Assembly: GCA_030039095.1 (NCBI GenBank)
Contig: JASHQP010000234.1
Span: 1-20,172, forward strand
Direction: 5' to 3'
Length of the DNA: 20,172 bases
Source of the DNA: Streptosporangiaceae bacterium
GTDB taxonomy: Bacteria; Actinomycetota; Actinomycetes; Streptosporangiales; Streptosporangiaceae
Part shown: positions 1 through 8,252 of the stretch, piece after piece
Numbering within the stretch: position 1 is the first letter of the stretch
How the letters are laid out: every line of letters begins with the position of its first letter
Notes under the pieces: generated by a model
The model's input: only the letters and a program-made list of their open reading frames with translations
What the model was told of the DNA's origin: nothing
Databases searched by the model: none
Program-made: the position numbers and the translations under genes

Positions 1-1
1 C

Positions 2-1048
2 AAGATCGTCGGCAGCGCCGACGCCTACACCAGCTGGCTGACCGTGCCCGGCGGCACCCGTGTGCCGCACGCCGCGGTGACCCACGTGGGCGTGCTCCCG
101 TCACACAGACGCCGCGGGATCATGACGGCGCTACTGACCCGCCAGCTCACGGACATCGCGGGCCGCGGCGAGGTGGTCGCGTCGCTGCGCGCGTCCGAGG
201 CGGTCATCTACGAACGTTTCGGCTATGGCATCGCAAGCCGCTCCGCCAGCTACGAGGTATCACGCCGTCGCGGCGGGCTGCGCCCCACCCTGCCGGGCGG
301 CGCCCCTGTTCGGCTCGCCGGTACCGACGACCCTGGGGATCTACTGCGCGAGATCTATGCGCGGGCGGACTGGATCGGATCCATCGGCCGCTACGAGGCG
401 TGGTGGAATGCGCGGCAGCTGTCGGCCGCCGTCCGCCCGGGACCCCGTTACGTCGCTGTCAGCGGCCCCGAGGGAAGCCCTGACGGCTACGCGCTCTACC
501 ACCCGGTCGATACCGACGGGTGGTTCACGAGCCGAAACCGGGCCGTGGCTGTGGACGACTTCGTCGCGACCAGCACAGACGCTTACCTGGGTCTGATCCG
601 CTACTTCGTCGGCCTGGATCTGATCGAGACCTTCCGGCTGGAGTCGCGGCCTGTCGACGAGCCGCTTGCGGGGCTGTTCACGGACGCGCGCTCGGTGCGC
701 CACCTGGGCGACCACGATGAGACGTGGCTCCGCCTGGTTGACGTGCGAGCCGCGTTGTCGGCGCGCAGCTATCAGGCCGGCCGCGAGCTGGTCATCGGTG
801 TCAACGACGATGCGCTGCCCGCCAACAATGGAGGCTACCGAGTTGGCGCGCATGGAGCTGAGCGCACGGACGCCGAGCCCGACATCTCGGTGGACATCGC
901 TGCCCTCGCGTCGGTCTACCTGGGCGGAGCCCGCTGGCATGACCTGGCGCTGGCAGGCCGGGCGACCGAGCACCGCGGCGGCGCGTTCGAGAACGCGGAC
1001 GTGCTGTTTGCCACCTCTTCGGCACCGTTTGCCGGAACGGGTTTCTGA
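2..1048 (+). CDS. Eis-like GNAT N-acetyltransferase (5' end cut by window edge)
   Basis: The reading frame is open to the left edge and 348 residues are visible. Family members are about 400 residues, so roughly the first 50 are missing. A GTG at 44 lies inside the conserved core and is not the real start. The acetyl-CoA binding loop is visible as THVGVLPSHRRRGI, followed by a YERFGYG segment typical of Eis proteins. The rest matches the second GNAT-like and SCP2-like domains of that family by layout. The protein ends in Phe; in mycobacterial Eis the C-terminal carboxylate of a terminal Phe acts as catalytic base, so the terminus appears intact. Known Eis enzymes acetylate amines, including aminoglycosides and protein lysines; the substrate here is unknown. 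It converges on the minus-strand sulfur operon with only 3 nt between stop codons and is probably unrelated to it. Confidence 0.88.
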   Translation, partial: KIVGSADAYTSWLTVPGGTRVPHAAVTHVGVLPSHRRRGIMTALLTRQLTDIAGRGEVVASLRASEAVIYERFGYGIASRSASYEVSRRRGGLRPTLPGGAPVRLAGTDDPGDLLREIYARADWIGSIGRYEAWWNARQLSAAVRPGPRYVAVSGPEGSPDGYALYHPVDTDGWFTSRNRAVAVDDFVATSTDAYLGLIRYFVGLDLIETFRLESRPVDEPLAGLFTDARSVRHLGDHDETWLRLVDVRAALSARSYQAGRELVIGVNDDALPANNGGYRVGAHGAERTDAEPDISVDIAALASVYLGGARWHDLALAGRATEHRGGAFENADVLFATSSAPFAGTGF

Positions 1049-1051
1049 GGT

Positions 1052-2071
1052 CTACCTTCCCGGCGGGACGTAGGGTTCCGGTGCCGCGAAAGCCGGCCGG
1101 GCGTCAGGGAAGTGGACTGAAGGCTGGGGCAGTGACAGCCGATCGCGGAGGGTGTGACCGTTATAAGGAACGGCATGCGCCCGGAGGGCCGGCAGCGCGA
1201 CGGCGCGGTTGAGAAACGCAAGCAAGGACGGCGTGTCGTCGCCCGGCCGGGCGACGACACCCGCGACGGCCGGGTTGCTGAGGAGCGGGCTCAGCTGCTG
1301 CTCGATGTCGGCATCGCCAACCTTCAGCTCGACGTAGATTCTGGCGCCCCTGGGCGCCGACGGCAACACCCCGGCCTCTTCGAGCGACTGCCGGCCGTCT
1401 GCCGGCCAGATCAGCAGATCGGCAACCTCCCGCACGGCGGCTGCCTCCTCTTGGGCGGTGCCGCGCCATGCCAGCACGGGCGACCGCTGCGGTGTTGTCG
1501 GCACTGTCAGCGGGCCCTCGATGTCGAAGACGCCCCGGTGACCGATGCGGACGATCTGGTCACCGTGCGCATAAATACGCGTAGCCCGGTCCGCGATGAT
1601 CGACTCGTAGGGCCAGCTCTGCCAGAGTTCACGCAGGGCTGCGACAGCGTCACGTGTTGTGTCGATGCTGATCGGAACGCCCTCGGTGAGCCCGGCCCCG
1701 CCCCAGACCGTATCGCTGTCTCGCCCGGCCGGCGCGTAACCGTCCCGGAGCCCGAGCACGAGCCCTGATCTCCCGCCGGAGAGGTGGTCGGCCGAGGCTA
1801 TGCGGCGGGCGAGGTTGTAGGGGTGGTCTCGGTGCACGGCCGCGGCGGCCAGCCATCCGAGGCGCGGAACGGCCGGCGCCAGCGCCGCGATGGCCACAGT
1901 CGACTCCACGGTGACGTCGTGCGGTCGGGAGCCGTCGATGCGATCCACCCCGGCAATGGCGAACGCCAGGCCGCTGGCGTCCAGCTGCGCGGCCAGGCTG
2001 GGTTCGGTGAACAGCGTGGCCAGGTGAGAGCCGGACAGGGCAACCCCGATGGGCTTTGCCTGCGTGCTCAT
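1052..2071 (-). CDS. Degenerate short LLM (luciferase-like) family protein, possible non-catalytic subunit
   Basis: 339 residues, against about 440 for NtaA/SnaA/DszA-type flavin monooxygenases. The relationship is visible from DHPYNLARRIASADHLSGG (82-100), the ELWQSW segment (148-153), the HRGVFDIEGPLTVP block (178-191) and the C-terminal YNGHTLRDRLSLPQP (303-317). Both conserved family motifs are lost. The GGRxGWN(I/V)VT motif is replaced by GGRSGLVLGLRDG. The QAGxSxxGR motif, taken to contact the FMN phosphate, is replaced by LAWRGTAQEEA. The closest relative in the window is the 9444-10466 gene, which has lost the same motifs. The ATG overlaps the stop of the upstream monooxygenase as ATGA and no good ribosome binding site is present, so translation is probably coupled. 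It is the last gene of the operon. Inferred role: a structural or regulatory partner of the neighbouring enzyme, like luciferase beta; simple decay is the alternative. Confidence 0.82.
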   Translation of the reverse strand: MSTQAKPIGVALSGSHLATLFTEPSLAAQLDASGLAFAIAGVDRIDGSRPHDVTVESTVAIAALAPAVPRLGWLAAAAVHRDHPYNLARRIASADHLSGGRSGLVLGLRDGYAPAGRDSDTVWGGAGLTEGVPISIDTTRDAVAALRELWQSWPYESIIADRATRIYAHGDQIVRIGHRGVFDIEGPLTVPTTPQRSPVLAWRGTAQEEAAAVREVADLLIWPADGRQSLEEAGVLPSAPRGARIYVELKVGDADIEQQLSPLLSNPAVAGVVARPGDDTPSLLAFLNRAVALPALRAHAVPYNGHTLRDRLSLPQPSVHFPDARPAFAAPEPYVPPGR

Positions 2072-3378
2072 CGAGCGAGGGCCGTTCCGTGAACTGCTGC
2101 GCCCGAAGCCCCCTGGAAGTGTCCGCGCAGCGTGCTGGTTTCGTACTCGTTACGGAACAGCCCTCGCCGGCGCAGGAGCGGCACCACTTCGTCGGCGATA
2201 ACCTCGAGTCCGTCGATGAGCACGTCGGGCTGGAGGTTGAAGCCGTCGATGGCGCCGGAGCGGTACCAGTCCTCGATGTGGTCGGCGAACTGCTCGGGAG
2301 TGCCGGCGAACCCGTGGTGACCCGAGCCGGTGTAGCGGGTCTGCCGGAGGTACTCGCGCACGGTGGGGCTGGTCGCGCGGATCTGCCGGACGATCGACTG
2401 GCGGAAGCCGATGCTACCTGGCGAATAGGCAGGGTCGAGCGCGGCTTCCAGCACCTCCTCCGGGAACTTCTCATCCTGGTCCAGTTTTGAAGCGTCGATG
2501 CCGAGGTGTCCCGACAGCCATTGGGCCGAGTACGAAGCGGGGCCGAGGTCGTGCAGCTCGTCGCTGCGACGCCGGGCCTCTTCCTCGGTGCTGCCCAGGC
2601 TGAGCAGCACGCCCGGGAGGATCTTGACGCTGTCAGGGTCGCGGCCGGCCGCGACCGCGTGCTGCTTGACTTCGTTGTAGTGCTCGACCGCACCTGCCTT
2701 GGTCAGCTCCGCGGAGAAGACCCCGTCCGCGCGAGTCCCGGCCAGCCACCGTCCCTTGGCGGACCCGCCTGCTTGCAGCAGGACCGGGCGTCCCTGCTTG
2801 GAGGGCGGAACGCGCAGCCGCCCTGCCACATCGAAGAAGCGGCCGTGGTGACTGACGTCGCGGCCGGTGGCGGCGGATTCCCACAGCGCCAGCGCCAGGT
2901 CGACGAACTCGGCCGCCCGCTCGTAACGGTCGTCGCGCTCGGGAAGTTCGGGCAGGCCGAAATTGCGGGCCGCCTGATCGGCCCTGGTCGTGACGATGTT
3001 CCAGCCGACCCGCCCGCCGCTGGCATAGTCCGCCGACAGCAGCCGCTCGGCCAGCTCGAACGGGTCATTGAAGGTGGTGGAGAGGGTAGAGATCAGGCCG
3101 ATGTGCTGGGTCACGGCCGCCACGTGAGACCAGTTGACAGTCGGCTCGAGCCTGGTGCTGTTCGCGTCGTAGGACGGATTGCCGAGGGCCGGTCCATCGG
3201 CCAGGAACAGCGCGTCCAGCGTGCCGCGCTCGGAGATGGCCCCGATCTGCTTCCAGTACTGCGCGTCCAGCGGCGAACGGGCGTGCAAGCGAGGATCCCA
3301 CTGCCAGGCAGACGGCAGATAACCGAGCACGAGGACGTTGACCCCGAGAATGACGTGCCCGTGACGGTGATCAGGCAT
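2068..3378 (-). CDS. NtaA/SnaA/DszA-family FMNH2-dependent monooxygenase
   Basis: 436 residues, full length for the family of two-component, reduced-FMN-dependent monooxygenases that includes DszA, NtaA, EmoA, DmoA and YxeK. Seen directly: an N-terminal barrel strand and FLADGP (58-63), the STTFNDPFELAERL segment, GGRVGWNIVTT (121-131) and the flavin-phosphate motif QAGGSAKGR (202-210). GAIDGFNLQPDVL and VVPLLRRRGLFRNEY follow near the C-terminus. The frame is open 50 codons further upstream, but the ATG at 3378 is chosen because AGGAGG lies 6 nt before it and the protein then begins at the family's usual point. It overlaps the upstream gene by 8 nt and the downstream degenerate paralog by 4 nt. 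Inferred role: oxidative C-S (or C-N) bond cleavage of an imported organosulfur compound. Confidence 0.92.
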   Translation of the reverse strand: MPDHRHGHVILGVNVLVLGYLPSAWQWDPRLHARSPLDAQYWKQIGAISERGTLDALFLADGPALGNPSYDANSTRLEPTVNWSHVAAVTQHIGLISTLSTTFNDPFELAERLLSADYASGGRVGWNIVTTRADQAARNFGLPELPERDDRYERAAEFVDLALALWESAATGRDVSHHGRFFDVAGRLRVPPSKQGRPVLLQAGGSAKGRWLAGTRADGVFSAELTKAGAVEHYNEVKQHAVAAGRDPDSVKILPGVLLSLGSTEEEARRRSDELHDLGPASYSAQWLSGHLGIDASKLDQDEKFPEEVLEAALDPAYSPGSIGFRQSIVRQIRATSPTVREYLRQTRYTGSGHHGFAGTPEQFADHIEDWYRSGAIDGFNLQPDVLIDGLEVIADEVVPLLRRRGLFRNEYETSTLRGHFQGASGAAVHGTALAR

Positions 3379-4813
3379 GAATGGCCTCCTGGTGAGGTAG
3401 GGGTGGGGCCGCGTTCGGACGCCCGGCGAACGCCCCTCGGTAACGCCGGGCCGGGTGATCGCGCGGCAGCCAGGGGCTGCCGGCCTGGAACAGCGCCTCG
3501 CGCAGCGTGGCGCCCGGGACCTTGTCACGGAGCCGGCCTCGCCGGGCGAGCACCGGTGTCACATGCTCGCCGAACTCCTGGTAGCTCTCGGCCGACAGCG
3601 GGCCGGCGAGGTTGAAGCCGTCCAGCCCCGAGGCGTCCGCAATCTCTTCCAGCGCGGTGGCCACCGTCGTGCCGCTGCCGACGATCGCGGCACCGTAGGC
3701 AGCCAGGCCGTCGGCGGGACTGAACAGCTCCCGCAGGGTCCAGGTCCTGGCCGGCGAGTCCTTGGTCAGGCTGGCCAGGATGGAGCGATTGCTCTCGGTC
3801 TCGATGTACGACAGCGGAGCGTCGAGGTCGTACTCCCCCCAGTCGATGCCGGTCACTGCGGAGAAGTGGGCGATCGCTCCCTCGACACTTCGGTACCGTT
3901 GCAGGTCGCGCAGCTTGGCCCGGGCTCCCGCGTCCGTCTTGTCGGTCACGACCAGGCTGATGCCGACGAACTTGATCGCATTCGGCGAACGGCCCTCCGC
4001 AACGGCAAGCCGCTTGATCTCGTCGACGTTCTTTCGCGTGGAAGCCGGATCCACGCCGGCGACGAACACCACTTCGGCGTTGCGTGCCGCGAAGCGGCGT
4101 CCCCGTGGCGACGAGCCGGCCTGGTAGATAACGGGCGTGCGCTGCCGGGACGGCTCGGACAGATGCGCGGACGGGACCGAGTAGTACTTCCCCGCGTGGC
4201 CGATCGCGTGCACCTTGGCCGGGTCGGCGTAGATGCCGCGGTCACGGTCCTCCAGCACAGCTGCGTCGTCCCAGGACCCCTCCCACAGCTTGTACGTGAC
4301 GTCCACGAACTCCTGCGCGATCTCATACCGCTCGTCGTGCGGTATCTGCCGCTCGTAGCCCATGTTTCTGGCCGCGCTGTCCAGCTGAGACGTCACGATG
4401 TTCCAGCCGATCCGGCCGCCGGTGAGGTGATCGAGGGTTGTGAACTTGCGGGCGAGCAGGTAGGGCTGCTCGTAGGTGGTCGAGACCGTCACCGCGATAC
4501 CCAGTGTCGAGGTGACGGTGGCAATCGCAGAGACCACGAGCAAGGGGTCGTTCAGTGGCGTCTGCACCGCGTCGATGAGTGCCTGATCGGCGGTCTTCCG
4601 GTAGGTGTCGAGCTGGCCGAGCGCATCGGCAAAGAACAGCGCGTCGAAGCCGGCCCGCTCCGCGACCTGGCCAAGGTCCGTCCAGTGCCGTACGTCGGTG
4701 TAGCGCGGACGGCCGATATCAGCGGCGCGCCACAATCCGAACGCAATGTGGCCAGCGGTGTTCATCTCAGTGGCGTTCAGGATCAGCTTCCCGGGCACCG
4801 TGTCACTGGTCAC
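3371..4813 (-). CDS. NtaA/SnaA/DszA-family FMNH2-dependent monooxygenase (DszA/DmoA-like)
   Basis: 480 residues with every family landmark: FDALFFADALGQ (56-67), STTYEQPYLLARKFTTLDHL (111-130), GGRIGWNIVTS (132-142), AARNMGYE and HDERYE. Then come LWEGSWDDAAVLEDRDRGIY with ADPAKVHAI, the motif QAGSSPRGRRFAA (231-243) and SGLDGFNLAGPL near the end. The layout resembles DszA (dibenzothiophene sulfone monooxygenase) and DmoA (dimethylsulfide monooxygenase), but the substrate cannot be read from sequence. The start is GTG, which overlaps the upstream stop as GTGA; GGGAG lies about 6 nt before it. The C-terminus carries about 35 residues beyond the last family motif (GATLREALF). Inferred role: C-S bond cleaving oxygenase in sulfur scavenging, using reduced flavin from a separate reductase. 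Confidence 0.92.
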   Translation of the reverse strand: MTSDTVPGKLILNATEMNTAGHIAFGLWRAADIGRPRYTDVRHWTDLGQVAERAGFDALFFADALGQLDTYRKTADQALIDAVQTPLNDPLLVVSAIATVTSTLGIAVTVSTTYEQPYLLARKFTTLDHLTGGRIGWNIVTSQLDSAARNMGYERQIPHDERYEIAQEFVDVTYKLWEGSWDDAAVLEDRDRGIYADPAKVHAIGHAGKYYSVPSAHLSEPSRQRTPVIYQAGSSPRGRRFAARNAEVVFVAGVDPASTRKNVDEIKRLAVAEGRSPNAIKFVGISLVVTDKTDAGARAKLRDLQRYRSVEGAIAHFSAVTGIDWGEYDLDAPLSYIETESNRSILASLTKDSPARTWTLRELFSPADGLAAYGAAIVGSGTTVATALEEIADASGLDGFNLAGPLSAESYQEFGEHVTPVLARRGRLRDKVPGATLREALFQAGSPWLPRDHPARRYRGAFAGRPNAAPPLPHQEAIHA

Positions 4814-5451
4814 ACCCTGCTCCCTAGGGCGGCGTACCGGCTGGCCGGCCGGGCCAGGCCGAGGTGATCGCGCAGCGTGGCCCCGGTGTACTCGCGACGG
4901 AAAAGCCCGCGCTGCTGCAGGATCGGCACGACGTGACCGATGAAGGACTCCAGCTGACCCTCTCCGTCAGAGGCGCGCAGGATGAAACCGTCTGCGGCGC
5001 GTTCTTCGAGCCAGCGCTGGATCTCGTCTGCCATACGCTCCGCCGAACCGACGACCCGGAAGCCGAACCCGGCGATGGACTTGTGCAGGAAATCGCGCAC
5101 CGTGCTGCTCTGAGCGGCGAGTGCGCGGTAGCCGGCCAGCGCGGTGTGGATCAGCTGGTAGAACCGGGTGCCGTTGGCGAAGTCTCGCTGTCCGGTGAAG
5201 ATCACCTCAGCGTACTTGGCGGCGAACGCCCGGCCAGTGTCCGACGAGCCGGCCTGGAAGATGACCGGCTGGCCTTGGACGGAGCGCGAGGCGCCCAGCG
5301 GTCCCTTCACATCGAAGTAGGTGCCGTGATGGTTGGCCACGTGGATGCGTGACACGTCGTCGATCGGCGCCGTCTTCGCGCCTGGCCGCCGCCAGCCTTC
5401 GGCTCGGTTCGGGTTGCCGAATGCCAGCAGGTGCAGCTCACGTCCAGACAT
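4810..5451 (-). CDS. Half-length NtaA-family monooxygenase with two internal in-frame deletions
   Basis: Only 213 residues against about 440. Residues 1-25 are a normal NtaA-type start (LHLLAFGNPN then GWRRPGA). The sequence then jumps directly to the middle of the family at VSRIHVANHHGTYFDVKG (33-50). The QAGSSDTGRAFAAKYAE motif (67-83) is intact. After TRFYQLIHTALAG (95-107) a second gap, roughly 70-100 residues in relatives, leads to the normal C-terminus: RVVGSAERMADEIQRW, RAADGFIL and YTGATLRDHLGLARP. The GWN(I/V)VT half of the active site is absent, so monooxygenase activity is unlikely. The frame is fully open, a strong SD (AAAGGAGG, 7 nt spacing) precedes the ATG, and the stop overlaps the next gene by 4 nt, so it is probably still translated. 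It may be a decaying gene kept for translational coupling, or a small flavin-binding domain protein. Confidence 0.75.
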   Translation of the reverse strand: MSGRELHLLAFGNPNRAEGWRRPGAKTAPIDDVSRIHVANHHGTYFDVKGPLGASRSVQGQPVIFQAGSSDTGRAFAAKYAEVIFTGQRDFANGTRFYQLIHTALAGYRALAAQSSTVRDFLHKSIAGFGFRVVGSAERMADEIQRWLEERAADGFILRASDGEGQLESFIGHVVPILQQRGLFRREYTGATLRDHLGLARPASRYAALGSRV

Positions 5452-5505
5452 GGGAGGGCCTCCTTTGGCCAGGGAATCTGTGTGCGGTGGTGCGGGCTCC
5501 GGCGA

Positions 5506-6588
5506 TTACCGGGCGGGGCGCCAGCCGATACGTGGCCCGACCTCGCGGGCCAGTTCGTGCAGCTGGACCTGCAGCAGGCCGGCGTTGAACTCCCTGGCGT
5601 TGTTGAAGTTGGCGACGAAGTCCGTGGCGGTTTCCACCGGGTTGGTGGGATCGTCGCGGAACTGCTGCGCGATGTCGTCCGGATTGCCGTAGAAGGCGAT
5701 GTTCTCGAGATAGTCGCGCACGGTATACCGGCTGATCGCGGTGTTACCGTGCTCACCGGCGACCTTTCCGAGTTGCTCGAGCCTCGGGCCGAGGACCGGC
5801 TCGGCGCGCTCGATGACAGCCTGTTTGGTGTCGCCGGGGTAGAGGAAGCGGAAGAGCGCGATCCGAGGGGTGTCGCTGCGCCCGAGTTCCTCCCACTTCC
5901 GCAGGTAGGCGTCGGCTTTGGGCCGCTGGCCGGTGTCGGCGGGATCGACAAACGAGCCGAGCTGGATTCCGTCGCCGGCCTGGGCCGCCGCCCGCGCCCA
6001 GTCCACGGTCGTGGCGGCCTGCCAGATGCGGTCGTTCAGTCCGCTGCCGGGTGGGGAGAGCCGGGGTCCGTCCTGCCCGGCGACGAGCGACTGTCCGGTC
6101 AGCGCCTGCCGCAGGCGGGCCAGATTCCGGTCGAAAAGGGCACGGCGGTCCGCGGGGTCGAGCCCGAGGGCGGCGAAGGCGCCGGCGTTGGCTCCGCCGG
6201 TGGCCAGGCCGAGTTCCAGTCGGCCGTCGGCGATCAGGTCGACAACGGCCGCGTCTTCGGCAAGCCGGATGGGGTCCTCCAGCGGCAGAATGATAATGCC
6301 GGTGCCCAGGGTGATGTGGCTGGTGCGGGCCGCGGCCAGGGCCAGCAGCACCAGCGGTGACGGCAGCCCGCCCAGCTGGTTGTCGAAATGGTGCTGGGCG
6401 AGCCAGACGCTGTCGATGCCAAGCTCCTCCGCGTAGACGATGGCATCGACGATCTCTGCGTATAGCCGTCGCAGCGCCTGGGGATCCCTGTCAACGATAG
6501 GGAAGTTCCAGGCGAGCCCGAGCCTGATCCCGCGGCTGCTCTGATCTTCGGCGGTGCTGTGGTCGGTGCCCTGCGTTTGGACGGTCAT
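5506..6588 (-). CDS. Luciferase-like (LLM class) flavin-dependent oxidoreductase, YtmO/alkanal monooxygenase type
   Basis: 360 residues of the classical bacterial luciferase type rather than the NtaA type. The N-terminus has a hydrophilic stretch of about 20 residues, then the first barrel strand IRLGLAWNFP (21-30). The segment ELGIDSVWLAQHHF (55-68) holds the histidine pair typical of the class. LGTGIIILPLEDPIRLAEDAA (94-114) and DGRLELGLATGGANAGAF (121-138) follow. The ATG overlaps the rhodanese stop as ATGA, with GGGAG about 7 nt upstream. A 54-nt gap to the next gene holds that gene's SD and is the only non-overlapping junction in this part of the operon. Known relatives use reduced FMN and O2 and include sulfonate and organosulfur enzymes such as YtmO of the Bacillus ytm operon. 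The specific substrate is unknown. Confidence 0.9.
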   Translation of the reverse strand: MTVQTQGTDHSTAEDQSSRGIRLGLAWNFPIVDRDPQALRRLYAEIVDAIVYAEELGIDSVWLAQHHFDNQLGGLPSPLVLLALAAARTSHITLGTGIIILPLEDPIRLAEDAAVVDLIADGRLELGLATGGANAGAFAALGLDPADRRALFDRNLARLRQALTGQSLVAGQDGPRLSPPGSGLNDRIWQAATTVDWARAAAQAGDGIQLGSFVDPADTGQRPKADAYLRKWEELGRSDTPRIALFRFLYPGDTKQAVIERAEPVLGPRLEQLGKVAGEHGNTAISRYTVRDYLENIAFYGNPDDIAQQFRDDPTNPVETATDFVANFNNAREFNAGLLQVQLHELAREVGPRIGWRPAR

Positions 6589-8252
6589 TGCTGCTCCCGG
6601 TGTGCTGTCGGTGACGGGCTGTCGGGTGGTTCGGTAAAACTGACGAGGCCATCGCGGCGCAGCTCGGAGACGATGTCGTCGCCCCAGGCCACGTAGTCGG
6701 CCAGGTTGCTGCGGCGCTGATCCAAATCGGGCGGCGGCTGGATCGCCTCGCCGGGATCCAGTGGCTGCTGTCCCGGCCCCGTTTCGGTGGCCAGGCCCGC
6801 CGCACGCCAGGACGTCGTGCCGCCGTCGAGGACCCGCAGCCTGAGGCGCCCTGCAAGAGGGCCGTCCAGCGCCGCAAGCTCGGCCAGTGTTCCGTCTCCC
6901 GAAGTGAGCACGATGTCATTGCCGAGGCCAGTGAGCCGGCCGTGGTGTCGCCGCAACGTCGAGCGGCGGCCGACAAACGAGCCGGGGATAAAAGGCCGCT
7001 CACGGTAGTAGGGAGCAGGGGGCTCGAGGTCGACAACCGCAGCCCGCCCCGTCTCGATATCGGCCCTAAGATCGAGCGGGCTGACAAGATCGAGCCCGCT
7101 GCGGTCGTGGGTGGGCCGGGCGGAGGCGGCCCCGGGCTCGGCCGGGTCGTGCTCATCGGGCAGGTACACGAAAACGTGGGGCAGGCCGAGCTGGATGAGC
7201 CACGAGGCGGTCACCCGGGCGCGCACGCCGTCGGCATTGTCGACTAGGACGATGGTGGCGTTGCGGCTGCCGATGAACTGATCGGTCGTCTGGACGAGCT
7301 GTCCGCCAGCCGCCCACCGGGCGCCGGGCAGGTGCGAGCCGAGGTACTCGGCTTCGGTGCGGACGTCGAAGATGTACAGCGTGCGGTCGGCGGCATCCTC
7401 TCGAAGCAGCCCGAGCTGCTCCCGGTCGATCGTTGGCACCCCGAATCTCCGGGCGATTTGTGACGCCGCAGCCGCGGCCGCCGCGATCCCTTCCGGGCTG
7501 GGCGGCGCCAGCTCGTCAGCCGAGCCCTCTGAGGGTTCAAAGCCGGCCAGGAGCCACGCGGTCGTGCCGTTCTCCAGCGACACTACCGGGTTGGGGAATT
7601 CCGCATTGATCAGGGCTTGGGCGCCTATGATCGCCCGGGTCCGGCCCGCGCAGTTCACAACGACCTGTGTCGTAGGCTGCTGGACGCGGTCGTAGATGCG
7701 GTAGAGCAGCTCCACGCCGGGTGCGTCGACCCCGCCGGGTATCGATATGTTCTGGAATTCCTCGCGGGGGCGGGTATCGAGGATGGCAATGTCCTGCCCG
7801 CTGTCGATCTTGGCCCGGAGTTCCTCCACGCTGATCCGGGGTGTGTGGTAGCGGCGCTCTACGAACTCGCCGAGCGCCTTGCTCAGCGCATGCTCGCCTG
7901 TGATGAGGATGTTGCCCGCCTCGGTCCAGGCCGTGTTGCCCCCGGGCAGGTAACGAACGTCGGTATAGCCCAAGTCGGCAATCCGGCTCGCGGCCTCCAT
8001 GGAAAACTCGTCATCCTCGCTCGAGACCACCACAACTGGCGCGGACAGCCGCGGCGCGACGGACGGCAGTCGCAGCTCGAGTTCGCTCGAGGCGATGGGA
8101 ACGGCGACCGATATGTGTCCCGCGGCGTACTTCGGTCCCTCGCTCACGTCGACCACGATCACGTCCATGCCGGACAGGACCGCATTGCGGATGTTGTCTG
8201 GCGTGATCGTCTGGAACGTCGCGCCGCGCTGACCGTCAGCCAGAATCGTCAT
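6585..8252 (-). CDS. Four-domain rhodanese-like sulfurtransferase with a single cysteine
   Basis: 555 residues with four tandem rhodanese folds at about 15-115, 138-240, 275-367 and 390-490. Each has the strand-plus-Asp start (VIVVDVSEG, IAILDTRPREEF, YIFDVRTEAEY, AVVDLEPP) and most keep the G-(N/T)-x-x-W segment near the end. Only domain 2 carries the catalytic cysteine, in the loop NCAGRTR (Cys201). The matching loop is SSEDDE in domain 1, DNADGVR in domain 3 and TSGDGT in domain 4. Cys201 is the only cysteine in the protein. A tail of about 60 residues follows. The open frame runs far upstream through the previous gene in another frame; the ATG at 8252 is chosen because homology begins there and AAAGG lies 10 nt before it. 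It overlaps the upstream gene by 17 nt. Inferred role: accepting or transferring sulfane sulfur released from the substrate. Confidence 0.92.
   Translation of the reverse strand: MTILADGQRGATFQTITPDNIRNAVLSGMDVIVVDVSEGPKYAAGHISVAVPIASSELELRLPSVAPRLSAPVVVVSSEDDEFSMEAASRIADLGYTDVRYLPGGNTAWTEAGNILITGEHALSKALGEFVERRYHTPRISVEELRAKIDSGQDIAILDTRPREEFQNISIPGGVDAPGVELLYRIYDRVQQPTTQVVVNCAGRTRAIIGAQALINAEFPNPVVSLENGTTAWLLAGFEPSEGSADELAPPSPEGIAAAAAAASQIARRFGVPTIDREQLGLLREDAADRTLYIFDVRTEAEYLGSHLPGARWAAGGQLVQTTDQFIGSRNATIVLVDNADGVRARVTASWLIQLGLPHVFVYLPDEHDPAEPGAASARPTHDRSGLDLVSPLDLRADIETGRAAVVDLEPPAPYYRERPFIPGSFVGRRSTLRRHHGRLTGLGNDIVLTSGDGTLAELAALDGPLAGRLRLRVLDGGTTSWRAAGLATETGPGQQPLDPGEAIQPPPDLDQRRSNLADYVAWGDDIVSELRRDGLVSFTEPPDSPSPTAHREQQ

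Noticed and set aside
1046..1056. Bidirectional terminator between the acetyltransferase and the operon end
   Set aside because: Only 3 nt separate the two stop codons, and no stem with a T-run is visible in the flanking coding ends.
3379..3528. Extended start for the 2068-3378 monooxygenase
   Set aside because: The extra 50 residues are Arg/Pro-rich shadow sequence of the upstream gene, and an ideal AGGAGG precedes the ATG at 3378.
2506..3615. Long plus-strand ORFs (for example 369, 470 and 498 codons) opposite the monooxygenase and ATPase genes
   Set aside because: They are antisense shadows caused by the high GC third-position bias; the compositions are Arg/Gly/Pro-rich and no family motifs are seen.
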